Source of the DNA: Virgibacillus siamensis
Lineage (GTDB): Bacteria; Bacillota; Bacilli; Bacillales; Amphibacillaceae
Reading direction: 5' to 3'
Assembly: GCF_900162695.1 (NCBI RefSeq)
Contig: NZ_FUIH01000007.1
Location: forward strand, 558,001-622,000
Length of the DNA: 64,000 nucleotides
Below the pieces are notes generated by a model. That model did not search any database and was not told the origin of the DNA. It saw nothing but the letters and a program-made list of their open reading frames with translations. Numbering within the stretch: the first letter of the stretch is position 1; every line of letters begins with the position of its first letter. Shown one piece after another: positions 52,514 to 62,060 of this stretch. A program made the translations under genes and the position numbers.

Positions 52514-53698
52514 ATGGAGAGGCTTTACAGTAAATTAGATAATATTTATGAAGATATTGTGGAGATACGGCGATATCTTCATCAAAACCCGGAACTTTCA
52601 TTTGAAGAAGAAAAAACAGCAGCATACATCATAGATTTCCATAAAAAGTTGGGGCATGAAGTTAAAGGTAATATAGGAGGAAATGGAGTGCTGGCATTCC
52701 TTGAAGGAGACAAGCCTGGACCAACTGTTGCTTTAAGGGCTGATTTTGATGCACTTCCTATAAAAGAGGAAACGGACGTACCGTATAAATCGGTAAATAA
52801 CGGCGTCATGCATGCATGTGGACATGACGGGCATACCGCAACCTTATTGGGCTTGGCACAAGTGCTGAATCAAATGAAGACGGAAATAGCAGGAACAATT
52901 GTTTTTTTGCACCAGCATGCGGAGGAATTACCACCGGGTGGAGCGATTTCTATGATTGAGGACGGCTGTCTGGATGGGGTTGATGCAATATTCGGTACCC
53001 ATTTGCAGGCTCAAATGCCACTTGGAGAAATTGGTTATCGAACAGGACCGCTTCAGGCTGCACCGGATCGATTTGATATTAAGATTAAGGGTGAAGGCGG
53101 ACATGGGGCAATGCCGCATGATACGAAGGACAGCATAGTGATAGGCGGTCAACTAATTAATAATCTTCAGCAGATTGTCAGCCGTAAGGTAGATCCACTG
53201 GATAGCGCGGTTGTATCTATTTGTAATTTTGAAGCTAAAGGACCTTACAATGTAATTGCTGATTCAGCACAGCTAACAGGGACGGTTCGTACATTTAAGG
53301 AAGAGACCAGAAACTATATCGAGCACGAAATAGAAAATGTTGTAAAAGGTACATGTCAGGTGTCACATGCCAGCTATGAGTATACGTATACAAGAGGCTA
53401 CCCTACCTTAATTAATCACAAGGAAGAAACAGAATTTGTTAAAGAGATTGCCGAAAATGTCCCAGGCGTGGTTGCCGTGAAAGAGACACCACCGATTATG
53501 GGCGGTGAGGATTATGCTTATTATTTGCAACATGTGAAAGGTACATTCTTTTTCACCGGTGCAAAAAACCCTGAATGGGAAAAGGCATATCCCCACCATC
53601 ATCCAAAGTTTGATCTCGATGAAAAGGCACTGCTGATTGCTGCTAAAGCCCTCGGAAAAACTGCGCTTGAATATTTGAAAGATCAAGCAAAAGAATAA
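52514..53698 (+). CDS. M20-family amidohydrolase (AbgB/hippurate-hydrolase type)
   Basis: A complete 394-residue M20D enzyme: RYLHQNPELSFEE, metal motif HACGHDGHTA, catalytic HQHAEELPPGGA and the last ligand region MGGEDYAYYL with HHHPKFDLDE. Members cleave N-acyl amino acids, indole-3-acetyl amino acids or p-aminobenzoyl-glutamate. The dimerisation domain is present, unlike the truncated M20 remnant near 8.5 kb. It is followed by a carrier pair, which suggests import of the amide substrate. Confidence 0.9.
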   Translation: MERLYSKLDNIYEDIVEIRRYLHQNPELSFEEEKTAAYIIDFHKKLGHEVKGNIGGNGVLAFLEGDKPGPTVALRADFDALPIKEETDVPYKSVNNGVMHACGHDGHTATLLGLAQVLNQMKTEIAGTIVFLHQHAEELPPGGAISMIEDGCLDGVDAIFGTHLQAQMPLGEIGYRTGPLQAAPDRFDIKIKGEGGHGAMPHDTKDSIVIGGQLINNLQQIVSRKVDPLDSAVVSICNFEAKGPYNVIADSAQLTGTVRTFKEETRNYIEHEIENVVKGTCQVSHASYEYTYTRGYPTLINHKEETEFVKEIAENVPGVVAVKETPPIMGGEDYAYYLQHVKGTFFFTGAKNPEWEKAYPHHHPKFDLDEKALLIAAKALGKTALEYLKDQAKE

Positions 53699-53763
53699 AG
53701 ATTTTATTGAATTAATGGAGCTCCTTTACCGGGCTCCTGTTTAATAAGAAGGGGGAAACTGTC

Positions 53764-54579
53764 ATGTCTGAACAAATAATTAATAAGTGGAAGGACTGGC
53801 GTCTGCATGCATTGGTATTCGGAATTGTAGTGCTAACGGAGTTTATTGGTACACATGAGATTCCTATCGGTACAGGGGTAATTCTTTTACTTCCAATGTT
53901 ATACGCAGTAGTAATTGGCATTGGATTATATTTTACACCAATTGTAAAGAAGAAGCAGTCAATTAATGCAGAACCGCTCGTTTTTATTTCGGTAGCATTG
54001 CTGGTAGCAAAATTCGGTGTACAGGCAGGACCTGCATTGCCAAAGTTAATTGAAGCAGGACCAGCACTGGTACTGCAGGAACTCGGAAACCTTGGCACTA
54101 TATTTCTTGCTCTTCCATTCGCTGTTTTACTTGGTATTAAACGTGAAAGCATAGGGATGACCCATTCTATTGGAAGAGAACCGAATCTGGCGTTAATTAC
54201 AGACAAGTATGGTCTGTCCTCACCGGAAGGCCGGGGAGTTATGGCAATTTATATATTCGGTACTTTATTTGGAGCAATATTTATGGGATTGATTTCGGGG
54301 CTGCTGGCTACTATAACACCAATACATCCCTATTCATTTGCCATGGCAACCGGAATAGGAAGTGGAAGTATGACAGCTGCTTCGCTGGGACCGCTTGTTG
54401 CAGCATTTCCAGAGATGGCAGATACCTTGACGGCATTTTCCGGAGCAAGTAACCTTTTAACGTCTGTAACTGGTTTATATGCAAGTATATTTATAGGTCT
54501 GCCGATGACTGAAAAGCTTTATAAAGTGTTAACGAGGAGAAAGGCCAATAAGCAGAACAAGAATTCAAAGGTGGTGTAG
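53764..54579 (+). CDS. DUF3100 membrane protein (putative carrier subunit)
   Basis: A 271-residue protein with about eight hydrophobic spans that fits DUF3100. Conserved parts include LTEFIGTHEIPIGTGVILLL, REPNLALITDKYGL, SPEGRGVMAIYI and GIGSGSMTAASLGPLVAAFP. Genes of this family commonly lie beside M20 amidohydrolases, as here. Together with the next gene, which adds more spans, it probably makes a two-part transporter for the substrate of the operon. GAAGGGGG precedes ATG 53764. Confidence 0.82.
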   Translation: MSEQIINKWKDWRLHALVFGIVVLTEFIGTHEIPIGTGVILLLPMLYAVVIGIGLYFTPIVKKKQSINAEPLVFISVALLVAKFGVQAGPALPKLIEAGPALVLQELGNLGTIFLALPFAVLLGIKRESIGMTHSIGREPNLALITDKYGLSSPEGRGVMAIYIFGTLFGAIFMGLISGLLATITPIHPYSFAMATGIGSGSMTAASLGPLVAAFPEMADTLTAFSGASNLLTSVTGLYASIFIGLPMTEKLYKVLTRRKANKQNKNSKVV

Positions 54580-54584
54580 AAAGA

Positions 54585-55040
54585 ATGTTGAAAAATATAC
54601 AGGAATGGGTTTTTCTTTTTATAATAATAGGATTTATGGTTATCATTGGAAACTGGATTGGCTATGAGGTTATGCCGCTTGCTGCACTTCCAGGAGTGGC
54701 CGCGTTAGCCGCAATAAGTTTGGCTGGCCTAATCATTCATAAACTAGTTAACTATCAAAAGATTCCTAGTATCGCATATATTGGTATACTGGCATTTATT
54801 CTTACAATCCCAGGAGTACCAGGATCTGACCATATAGTTGCCTGGACATCTGAAGTAAACTTGCTGGCTATTGCCACACCGATTCTTGCGTATGCGGGTA
54901 TATCCATTGGACGTTCATGGACAGATTTTGCTAAACTTGGCTGGAAAACAATTATTGTTGGTATGTTAGTATTGCTAGGAACATATATGGGTTCTGCAAT
55001 TGTTGCAGAAATCATCTTACGCATGCAGGGTATTATATAA
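54585..55040 (+). CDS. Small membrane protein, partner of the DUF3100 protein
   Basis: A 151-residue protein with four or five spans. It begins five bases after the DUF3100 stop (GGTGGTGTAG as ribosome site, ATG 54585), so the two are translationally coupled. Gly/Pro-rich helix breaks (MPLAALPGVAALAAI, LTIPGVPGSDHI) resemble carrier re-entrant motifs. No family name is recognised. By position it is the second half of a split transporter. It is the last gene of the operon, before a terminator. Confidence 0.7.
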   Translation: MLKNIQEWVFLFIIIGFMVIIGNWIGYEVMPLAALPGVAALAAISLAGLIIHKLVNYQKIPSIAYIGILAFILTIPGVPGSDHIVAWTSEVNLLAIATPILAYAGISIGRSWTDFAKLGWKTIIVGMLVLLGTYMGSAIVAEIILRMQGII

Positions 55041-55115
55041 GTAACCCAACTGTGGCAATGGACCAATTAAAAGCTATCTTACAGTAAGATTCATTGGCGC
55101 AGTTAAAACTATACT

Positions 55116-55170
55116 AAAACTATGTAGTCGGTATGGATAATATCAATCCCGCTGCATAGTTTTTGTTTTA
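55116..55170 (+). terminator. Terminator of the amidohydrolase/DUF3100 operon
   Basis: AAAACTATGTAG (from 55116) pairs with CTGCATAGTTTT (from 55152, one G-T pair) and is followed by a T-rich tail. Confidence 0.75.
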
Positions 55171-55513
55171 GTGAGGTGAATTTAATAGAGAACTATTAAG
55201 CTTATTTTGTTTATTTTATATTCAAAAAAACTTGACTAACCAACGTGTTGCTAAATCGCTAAAATAAATCTGAATAAATCGTTATTAGTATGTTTAGCTG
55301 AAGTAGGAGTGTTTTAGCTAAGCGAAAAAGACCGGAAGTTGACGGCTATGTCTGACCAGAAGTAGACTGATAGAGTGACCGAGGAAAAAACCTGAAGAAA
55401 GGAAAAGGACGTCCCCATTAACGTGAAACTGCGGGAACAATTTCACTGGAGACGCCCACCAAAAAAACAATATATGGTTAGTATATCAGATTATACGTTG
55501 GTTGAGAAGAAGA

Positions 55514-56035
55514 ATGAACCTGGCGTTTTTTGTTAGGAGTGCGGAAATCAATCACTGTCCTTGTCGTGAAGGTCCTTTAATAGTGGCAGGCAGCCGGCGA
55601 AGGGTATGGTATAGACATTCCGGAAACAAAGCGAAACTTATTATACGTCGCCTCTTTTGTGAACGCTGTCATAAAATTCATCATGAACTACCAGATCTTC
55701 TAGTCCCCTACAAACGTTATGGGACAGAAAGCATCGAACAGGTTCTGGATGATCATTTGATAGATGTGGCGGCTGATGAATCGACATTGGGCCGCTGGCG
55801 TGAATGGTTTCGGAATTGGGGGCCTTATGCTGTGGGTTGTTTCAATTCTATTATCAGGCGCTTTCAATTGGATCTACCCGTGGGGAGCACGTCCGATCCC
55901 CCACGGACCGTGCTCCAAAGAATCGGACGCAATGGAGAATCATTCGTTGGATGGCTGGCGAAAGTTGTCCGTCCCATTGTAAATGTTCATTTATGGGTAC
56001 AGACCCGTTCTGCATTCCTGTCCAAACAGCCTTAA
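55514..56035 (+). CDS. DUF6431-like transposon protein
   Basis: A roughly 173-residue protein with an N-terminal zinc-finger-like arrangement (CPCREG ... FCERCHKIHHELPDLLVPYK) and a downstream Trp-rich helix (LGRWREWFRNWG). In my recollection this domain accompanies transposases of this type in Bacillaceae. The frame opens with TTG at 55502, but neither start has a good ribosome site. It may help recognise transposon ends or targets. Stop at 56035 leaves 42 nt before the transposase. Confidence 0.7.
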   Translation: MNLAFFVRSAEINHCPCREGPLIVAGSRRRVWYRHSGNKAKLIIRRLFCERCHKIHHELPDLLVPYKRYGTESIEQVLDDHLIDVAADESTLGRWREWFRNWGPYAVGCFNSIIRRFQLDLPVGSTSDPPRTVLQRIGRNGESFVGWLAKVVRPIVNVHLWVQTRSAFLSKQP

Positions 56036-56077
56036 GATAGACTCATGTTAAATAGCTTAAAAAGGAGGCTTTTTGGC

Positions 56078-57430
56078 ATGAGAGATCAAAAGAAAGCACA
56101 GGAAATTGCTGCTGAACGGGTACAATTATTGTCCCCATTATTGGCGGATGGGTTGGATGCTGCCAAAGCTAGACAAATAAGACGACAAATTTGTGAGGTA
56201 AGTGGATTGTCTGAACGAACCATTCGAAGATATTTGGCTCACTATCGACAAGCAGGGTTCGAAGGGTTAAAACCAAAAGGAAAAGGCACACAAACCAAGG
56301 AGGCCATTCCCCATCATTTATTGGAACAGGCCATCTTACTGCGTCGAGAAGTCCCGACACGCAGTATTGCCCAGATTATTCAAATTTTGGAATGGGAAAA
56401 ACTTGCTGAACCTGGTCAATTGAAGCGAAGTACATTACAGGAAAAGCTCGCTGAAAAAGGATATAGTGCTCGGCATATGCGGATGTACAATGATCCCGGT
56501 GTAGCTGCGCGGCGTTTCCAACGGAAAGCGCGTAATCAATTATGGCATTCTGACATTAAGTATGGGCCGTATCTTCCCATTGGCCCAGGTGGCGAGAAAA
56601 AACAAGTTTATTTGGTGGCGTTCTTGGATGACGCTACGCGTTTTGTATTGCACGCCGGGTTTTATCCCACGATGGATCAACGTATTGTGGAACAGGGTTT
56701 CCGTGAATCTATCCAGTTATACGGTGTTCCTGAATCTGTTTATTTTGATAACGGGAAACAATATCGCACGAAATGGATGAAGCGAACCTGTTCGAAGTTA
56801 GGCATCCGGTTATTATATGCTAAGCCTTACTCACCGGAGTCGACCGGTAAGGTGGAAAGGTTCAACCGAGTAGTCGGTCATTTTTTAGATGAGGTTGGAC
56901 TGGAGAAACCTACAACGCTGGATCAATTAAATGAGCGCCTTCGTGTATGGTTGAGTGAATGCTACCAGCATAAACCACACAGTGCTTTAGGTAAAGATCA
57001 AAGTCCAGAGGCAACTTTTCGTAGCGATGACAATATCTTACGGTTTGTTGGTACAGAAGAATTGGCACAAGCATTCTTACACTGTGAAGCACGTAAAGTG
57101 GATAAATCAGGGTGTATTAGTTTTATGGGAAAAAAATACGAAGTTGGATTATCGTTTATCGGCTGTAAGGTCGATGTGGTTTACGATCCTTCGGATATTA
57201 CGGAAGTAACAATTGAATACGAAGGACACGCACCTTGGACAGCCCGTGAATTGGTGATTGGCGAACGCGCTGGGAAACGACCAACGATGCCGGACCATCT
57301 TGGAAAACAGTTTGCGGAGCACTCTAGACTGTTAGACGCAGCTTCGGAACAATATGCTTCCCGTACGGACGTTCAGAAGACAGCGGTCTCCTATCGCAGG
57401 GTTAAGAAAGAGGGTGCGTCACATGTTTAA
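56078..57430 (+). CDS. DDE transposase (TniA-like, rve integrase core)
   Basis: A 450-residue transposase. Two N-terminal helix-turn-helix units (VSGLSERTIRRYLAHYRQAG and RSTLQEKLAEKGYSARHMRM) precede an rve catalytic core with Asp in LWHSDIKYGP, Asp in VYFDNGKQYR and Glu in STGKVERFNRVV. A C-terminal Mu-type beta barrel (MGKKYEVGLSFIGCKVDVVY) ends it. AAAGGAGG (56061-56068) fixes ATG 56078, although the frame is open to 56045. It overlaps the ATPase gene by eight bases. Confidence 0.9.
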   Translation: MRDQKKAQEIAAERVQLLSPLLADGLDAAKARQIRRQICEVSGLSERTIRRYLAHYRQAGFEGLKPKGKGTQTKEAIPHHLLEQAILLRREVPTRSIAQIIQILEWEKLAEPGQLKRSTLQEKLAEKGYSARHMRMYNDPGVAARRFQRKARNQLWHSDIKYGPYLPIGPGGEKKQVYLVAFLDDATRFVLHAGFYPTMDQRIVEQGFRESIQLYGVPESVYFDNGKQYRTKWMKRTCSKLGIRLLYAKPYSPESTGKVERFNRVVGHFLDEVGLEKPTTLDQLNERLRVWLSECYQHKPHSALGKDQSPEATFRSDDNILRFVGTEELAQAFLHCEARKVDKSGCISFMGKKYEVGLSFIGCKVDVVYDPSDITEVTIEYEGHAPWTARELVIGERAGKRPTMPDHLGKQFAEHSRLLDAASEQYASRTDVQKTAVSYRRVKKEGASHV

Positions 57431-58223
57431 TCAGTTTTATGGCTTTACGCGTACCCCTTTTACGCGGGATATTCTGACATCCGCATTATACTATCCGGAT
57501 ATGCTGGACGAAACAATCGGGAGATTGGAATATGCAGCCCAATCCCAATTATTTGTGGTTGTGACAGGTGATGCTGGGACCGGGAAAACGACGACACTGA
57601 GAAGATTTACGAGTGAACTGGATTCCGGTCATTTTAAGGTTTTATATCTAGCCGATTCAAAATTAACACCGCGACATTTTTATAAGGGATTGTTGGAACA
57701 GTTGGGATGCGAGTCCAAGTTTTACCGTGGTGACGCTAAACGTCAGTTGCACAATCAAATTGAAATGATGCGTGGTATTCATGGATTATTACCAGTGGTT
57801 ATTGTAGATGAAGCACATCTTTTGGATCGGGAAATGTTGGAGGAAGTTCGCTTCCTGCTTAATTTTAAAATGGATGCTGAAAGTCCGATGGCGTTGATCC
57901 TTGTTGGACAGAGTGAACTTTGGGATCGGCTTAGGCTCCAATCATTTGCGGCTATTCGGCAGCGAATTGACCTGCAATGTAAGCTTCCGCACTATGATCG
58001 TGCTCAGGTGGGTGAATATATACGGAAACATTTAATGGAAGTTAGCGCTCAAAGTGACATTTTCACAGATGCCGCCATACGTGAAATTTTCCAGTTTTCG
58101 AATGGGACGCCAAGACTGGTCAACAAAATTTGTACGCATTGTCTCATTTACGGTGCCCAAAATAAACAAAAGCTTATCGATGACCATATGGTAAAGCTGG
58201 TCATAGAAGGTGAACTATCATGA
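57423..58223 (+). CDS. AAA+ ATPase, ExeA/TniB-like transposition helper
   Basis: A 266-residue ATPase beginning MFNQFYGFTRTPFTRDI, with Walker A GDAGTGKTT, Walker B VVIVDEAHLL, and sensor region LILVGQSELWDRL. It corresponds to TniB/TnsC-type target selectors used by DDE transposases. The start ATG lies inside the transposase's last codons, giving strict translational coupling. The last four bases overlap the next small gene. Confidence 0.9.
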   Translation: MFNQFYGFTRTPFTRDILTSALYYPDMLDETIGRLEYAAQSQLFVVVTGDAGTGKTTTLRRFTSELDSGHFKVLYLADSKLTPRHFYKGLLEQLGCESKFYRGDAKRQLHNQIEMMRGIHGLLPVVIVDEAHLLDREMLEEVRFLLNFKMDAESPMALILVGQSELWDRLRLQSFAAIRQRIDLQCKLPHYDRAQVGEYIRKHLMEVSAQSDIFTDAAIREIFQFSNGTPRLVNKICTHCLIYGAQNKQKLIDDHMVKLVIEGELS

Positions 58224-58441
58224 CAGAAGGGATAATGACGTATGAATATGATCGAGACGCCTGGGTGGTTGAAATAAATGGTTATCAATATACACTCCTC
58301 TGCGGGGAGTCATTTGAACTCATTGTTGGACAACGTAACATCCCTTCAAGGCTAGAATTGGGAGAAGACTGGTATATTATAATGGAGGAGAATGTTCCAT
58401 TCGATCTTCGAATATGTAACGTATACCATATTTACATCTAA
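58220..58441 (+). CDS. Small DUF5348-like transposon protein
   Basis: A 73-residue acidic protein, MTEGIMTYEYDRDAWVVEIN and onward, which looks like one beta domain (YQYTLLCGESFELIV, GEDWYIIME). Its ATG overlaps the ATPase stop (ATGA), so it is made together with it. I recall similar small genes at this position in related elements. Function is unknown. Confidence 0.65.
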   Translation: MTEGIMTYEYDRDAWVVEINGYQYTLLCGESFELIVGQRNIPSRLELGEDWYIIMEENVPFDLRICNVYHIYI

Positions 58442-59007
58442 GTTTGTAAAACCACGGGAAAAAGGAAAACATCATCCTTCTTCCCTTTATTTTTACAACC
58501 ATGGGTCACTAATTCCATCAAAAATTGGACAGTGTACGCAATCAATAGAAAGGCATTATATACTAGCAGTAACAATAACTATACAATTCTATATTAAGAA
58601 GGTTAACGATTATAGTTTTTGTTGTACAAAAGGATCAATTTTTATGAATTGGATTTTACAAAGGATCAATTCAATAAGTTGAAAATCATACCCTTTTATG
58701 TGCTTGACTTAGGAATTTGGTTGGAGTTAAACGATAGATATACTTATGTTTCGTGATCCCTGTAGGGTAAAAAGGTTATATTATTTGACAGATGTTCCTT
58801 TTGAACCTCTATCATAATAGTAGATACCACTTCGATTAAAAATTTGTGGTTGATTTTCGTCTAGACTGAATAGTTAGTTTTTTTCTATAAAATTATTTTG
58901 ACAAATGTTATATTCCAAAATAGGCCTGGCTAAATAATAACTACTTCTCATACTAATAAAAGTGGAATCATAATTTTTAATTTATTACTATGAAAGCTGG
59001 TGATATT
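58442..59007. other. Intergenic region between transposon genes and Vsr, with direct repeats
   Basis: There is no convincing gene. CAAAAGGATCAATT (58627-58640) and CAAAGGATCAATT (58659-58671) are close direct repeats 32 bp apart and may be transposase-binding sites at the right end of the element. The remainder is AT-rich and probably holds the right terminus and the promoter of the Vsr gene. Confidence 0.4.
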
Positions 59008-59421
59008 ATGTCTGATAGAATATCTAAAGAAGCTCGTAGCAGAAATATGTCGGCAGTCAAATCAGTATCTAAATTAGAGGATAAAATAAGTAAAGACCTT
59101 TGGAGGAAAAATCTAAGATATAGGAGAAATGAAAAGTCATTATATGGAAGGCCGGATTTTTCCATAAAGAAATATAAGATTGTAGTATTTATTGACTCTT
59201 GTTTTTGGCACAATTGCCCTATCCATGGAAAAATACCAAAAAATAATTCTGGTTTTTGGGAGAAAAAGTTAAATCGTAACGTGGATAGAGATAAGGAAGT
59301 TACAGATTATTATCTATCCAATGGATGGAATATACTCAGAATTTGGGAGCATGAATTAAAGGAAGATTATGAACAGGCAATAAATAAAATTTTGGCATTT
59401 GTGGTGAACGTCAAAGGCTAA
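59008..59421 (+). CDS. vsr: Very short patch repair endonuclease (Vsr)
   Basis: A 137-residue protein with the Vsr pattern: SKEARSRNMSAVKS near the N-terminus, the catalytic Asp in LYGRPDFSIKKYKIVVF, and the zinc/active-site FWHNCPIHGKIP, ending RIWEHEL. Vsr nicks beside T-G mismatches created by deamination of 5-methylcytosine, so it normally travels with a cytosine-5 methyltransferase. None is in the window, but a DISARM locus usually includes one (DrmMII), which would lie beyond the right edge. GGTGAT supports ATG 59008 over ATG 58990. Confidence 0.88.
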   Translation: MSDRISKEARSRNMSAVKSVSKLEDKISKDLWRKNLRYRRNEKSLYGRPDFSIKKYKIVVFIDSCFWHNCPIHGKIPKNNSGFWEKKLNRNVDRDKEVTDYYLSNGWNILRIWEHELKEDYEQAINKILAFVVNVKG

Positions 59422-59559
59422 AATGAAAACTTTGTGAATCCCCGTTTTCATAATAACCCAATATATACGAGAAATATCTGAAAAATACATTAGATTAAAT
59501 TTATGTTAAAATATAGTAAATGTAGTTGAATTCTGTCATAAAAAAAAGGGGGGGTAGAC

Positions 59560-62049
59560 TTGATTAAATTTGATAGTATGACATGGCCAATTGAGTTATT
59601 ACAAAAATCTGAAATACAATATAATGGTGAAAAAGTATATTTGTTGGATTCTGACAAAGAATTATTGGAGTTATTTACCGGTAGCAATGCAAAAAAAAGT
59701 AAAATTATTAATGTGAATCCCTATGGTTTTTTAAGGATTTTATTATTAGCTATATTTTTTCAGTTGAATGGTATCAGAGAGGAGATTGTAAAACAAAATG
59801 AAGAAAACATTCAACATCTCAGTGTTGGGCAAAAAGTAAAATTGGATGGAAGTATAGGGCTAGTTAAAGAACTTAATCAGGATCATAGGGTTAAAGTTAA
59901 ATTTTCGGATATGACATACACTTTGCCGAAAGCACTTATTTGGAGAATAAGTGTATATAACGGGAATGCAAAAATAACTAAGTATAAATATCGACCAATC
60001 AGCAGCATTAAAAAAGTGCGAAAAATATTTTCGGATATATTTAATTTTGATTCAATAGAAATCCCCGCAATAAATACTTATAAGACATTAATAGTTTGTA
60101 ATAAAAATGAAATGAATAGTATTGAAGATATTTATATAAAGGGAACGCCATTAATAGATTTAATACCTACAGCCTATTACTCAAATGTTGATAACTTTAA
60201 ACGAATAGGAAGGGACCCTTTACAAAGAGATCCACTTTTTTGTTTTACGTCAAATATTGAGACCGCCTATGAAATAATTAAAGCGGATAAAGATATAAAA
60301 AATCTAATAATTTTTGGTAAAAAGAAAATACTTGGAAATAGTGTATATATTGATGAAATAAATAATCATAGTTTTGATAATATTTCTGTAATAATGGATC
60401 TTAAGGAAATGGATTTTGAGATAGTTTCTCTTATAAAGACATTGGGTTATGAAATCGTTCCAGAGTTTATCCCAAACACGCCCAATGACTCAATGCTTTT
60501 TAACAGTGCGGTTCCTAATATTAATCTTTTATCTGAGAGAAATATAATCGCAAAAAGATTGAGTTGTTTTGAAAGAAAGTTTATACAGATTGAATCAGAT
60601 GTGGATAAAATGTTACATTCATTGAAAAAAAAAGTGCTTACTTTGAAAAAAGATTTTGTAGAAAACATTTATATTATGGATATGGTAAGAAAAACATTAG
60701 GTTTGTTAAGTTTTTTAAGAACAATGCCAATACCGATGAAAGAATTAGGAGATATCAATCCCGAATTTCCATACTATCGTATTGTAAATGACCTGGAGTC
60801 GGAAAAATTGAATGTACTTGCTACAACTTCTGAGGAAACATTTAATACGGTGAATAGTATTATTAAGGATATAAAAAGTTTACTTTTATTTCATAATTTT
60901 CAACACCCAAAGGAAGAAACGCTTAGAAAAATAATTTCTAAGTTAGGGTCTAACGATTGCATTGCAGTTAAGAAAAAAAATAATGATTATTTATGTACCT
61001 GGATCCACCGTGAATATCCAGACCTTAACATACCTATAAAAACCATAAAACAAATACAAAAGGAAGAGAAATTCTACCATAATATCTATATATTAGGATG
61101 GTACGACAGTGATGTGTTTCATTTGGAATCGAAAACAAAAGGACAGTGTGAACATTATGTTTTTTATAAAGATGAACGGACTTCCTTTAATTATTACTTT
61201 CAACAATTTAATAAAATGATAAGTCCTTTCGTAATAAGAAACGATACGGATAATAAAGTGGAGCCAATTGATCAAGGCTCGGAATTAAACGACAGGGAAT
61301 ATGAAGATTTAAATTTTATAGAAGAGAATATGGAAACTTCATTAATAAAATCATATAAAACGAAAGGGACTCCTGGTGATGAAGAATCCACACTGGTTTT
61401 TTTTGAAGAAGATCAATTTGCCTTTTTAACGAATGGATATAACTGTCGGGTTCTTGACAGGGAAAAAGAGACTATTACATTGAAAAGTGTTTCTGAACTT
61501 CGAGAAAATGATGAATTAGTTTTTGTTGATACTGATAAAGATGTTTTTAACGAGGTAGTAAATAAGATGAGGGAATCATCTGAAAAGATAAATAACCTTT
61601 ATGTATTAAGTGAATTATGGACAAATACTCTTAAAAAATATCAAGAAAAGTACGGCTATACTGAGATAAGTATTGCTAATCAGTTGAAGGAATATGGTAT
61701 TTCGAGGCACCCTGCAACTATCTTAAACTGGCTGAAAGATTCTTCGGTTATAGGGACTGGGGATGCAATTGAAGCAATTTCTAGATTAACAAATGATAAG
61801 ACACTTGTAAATAAACTAACTGATGTAAAAAAAGCTTGTAGTCAAATCCGGGCATTACACATAAAGCTAGGGAGATATCTAGCAAATTCTATAATTAGTT
61901 CGTATAATACAAATGGTAATTATACTGATAAAATATTAAAAGAGTCGGTGGAAGATTTAACCAAAAACATTAATATAGTACAGGTTCAAAAGAAAAGTTC
62001 ACATAAAGCTTATGTTCCTGTTTTAAAAACAAATAAATTATTGGGGTAG
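59560..62049 (+). CDS. DrmE-like protein of a putative class 2 DISARM locus
   Basis: An 829-residue, Asn/Ile/Lys-rich cytoplasmic protein with no standard enzyme motif that I can see. It starts at TTG 59560 behind AAAGGGGGGG. Its C-terminal ~100 residues hold a helix-turn-helix-like stretch (ANQLKEYGISRHPATILNWL, then IGTGDAIEAI) that I associate with DrmE and related DISARM proteins. The assignment rests mainly on position, directly upstream of a NERD helicase and a DrmA-like N-terminus. A small SH3-like segment (GQKVKLDGSIGLVKEL) is near residue 90. Confidence 0.55.
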   Translation: MIKFDSMTWPIELLQKSEIQYNGEKVYLLDSDKELLELFTGSNAKKSKIINVNPYGFLRILLLAIFFQLNGIREEIVKQNEENIQHLSVGQKVKLDGSIGLVKELNQDHRVKVKFSDMTYTLPKALIWRISVYNGNAKITKYKYRPISSIKKVRKIFSDIFNFDSIEIPAINTYKTLIVCNKNEMNSIEDIYIKGTPLIDLIPTAYYSNVDNFKRIGRDPLQRDPLFCFTSNIETAYEIIKADKDIKNLIIFGKKKILGNSVYIDEINNHSFDNISVIMDLKEMDFEIVSLIKTLGYEIVPEFIPNTPNDSMLFNSAVPNINLLSERNIIAKRLSCFERKFIQIESDVDKMLHSLKKKVLTLKKDFVENIYIMDMVRKTLGLLSFLRTMPIPMKELGDINPEFPYYRIVNDLESEKLNVLATTSEETFNTVNSIIKDIKSLLLFHNFQHPKEETLRKIISKLGSNDCIAVKKKNNDYLCTWIHREYPDLNIPIKTIKQIQKEEKFYHNIYILGWYDSDVFHLESKTKGQCEHYVFYKDERTSFNYYFQQFNKMISPFVIRNDTDNKVEPIDQGSELNDREYEDLNFIEENMETSLIKSYKTKGTPGDEESTLVFFEEDQFAFLTNGYNCRVLDREKETITLKSVSELRENDELVFVDTDKDVFNEVVNKMRESSEKINNLYVLSELWTNTLKKYQEKYGYTEISIANQLKEYGISRHPATILNWLKDSSVIGTGDAIEAISRLTNDKTLVNKLTDVKKACSQIRALHIKLGRYLANSIISSYNTNGNYTDKILKESVEDLTKNINIVQVQKKSSHKAYVPVLKTNKLLG

Positions 62050-62060
62050 GAGGGTTAGAA

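Larger units (their letters stand above)
55200..58960. mobile_element. TniA/TniB-type transposon carrying four genes (ends approximate)
   Basis: The element holds a DUF6431-like gene, a DDE transposase, an ExeA/TniB-like ATPase and a small DUF5348-like gene, all on the plus strand and overlapping or nearly so. The exact ends are not resolved. A possible inverted pair is TTATTAGTATG (55282-55292) against CATACTAATAA (58949-58959), with shared inner GAAGTAG/TTTAGC segments. The left part also has several GCTAAAAT/TTTAGCT copies typical of multiple transposase-binding sites. It separates the catabolic operon from the DISARM-like genes. Confidence 0.6.
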
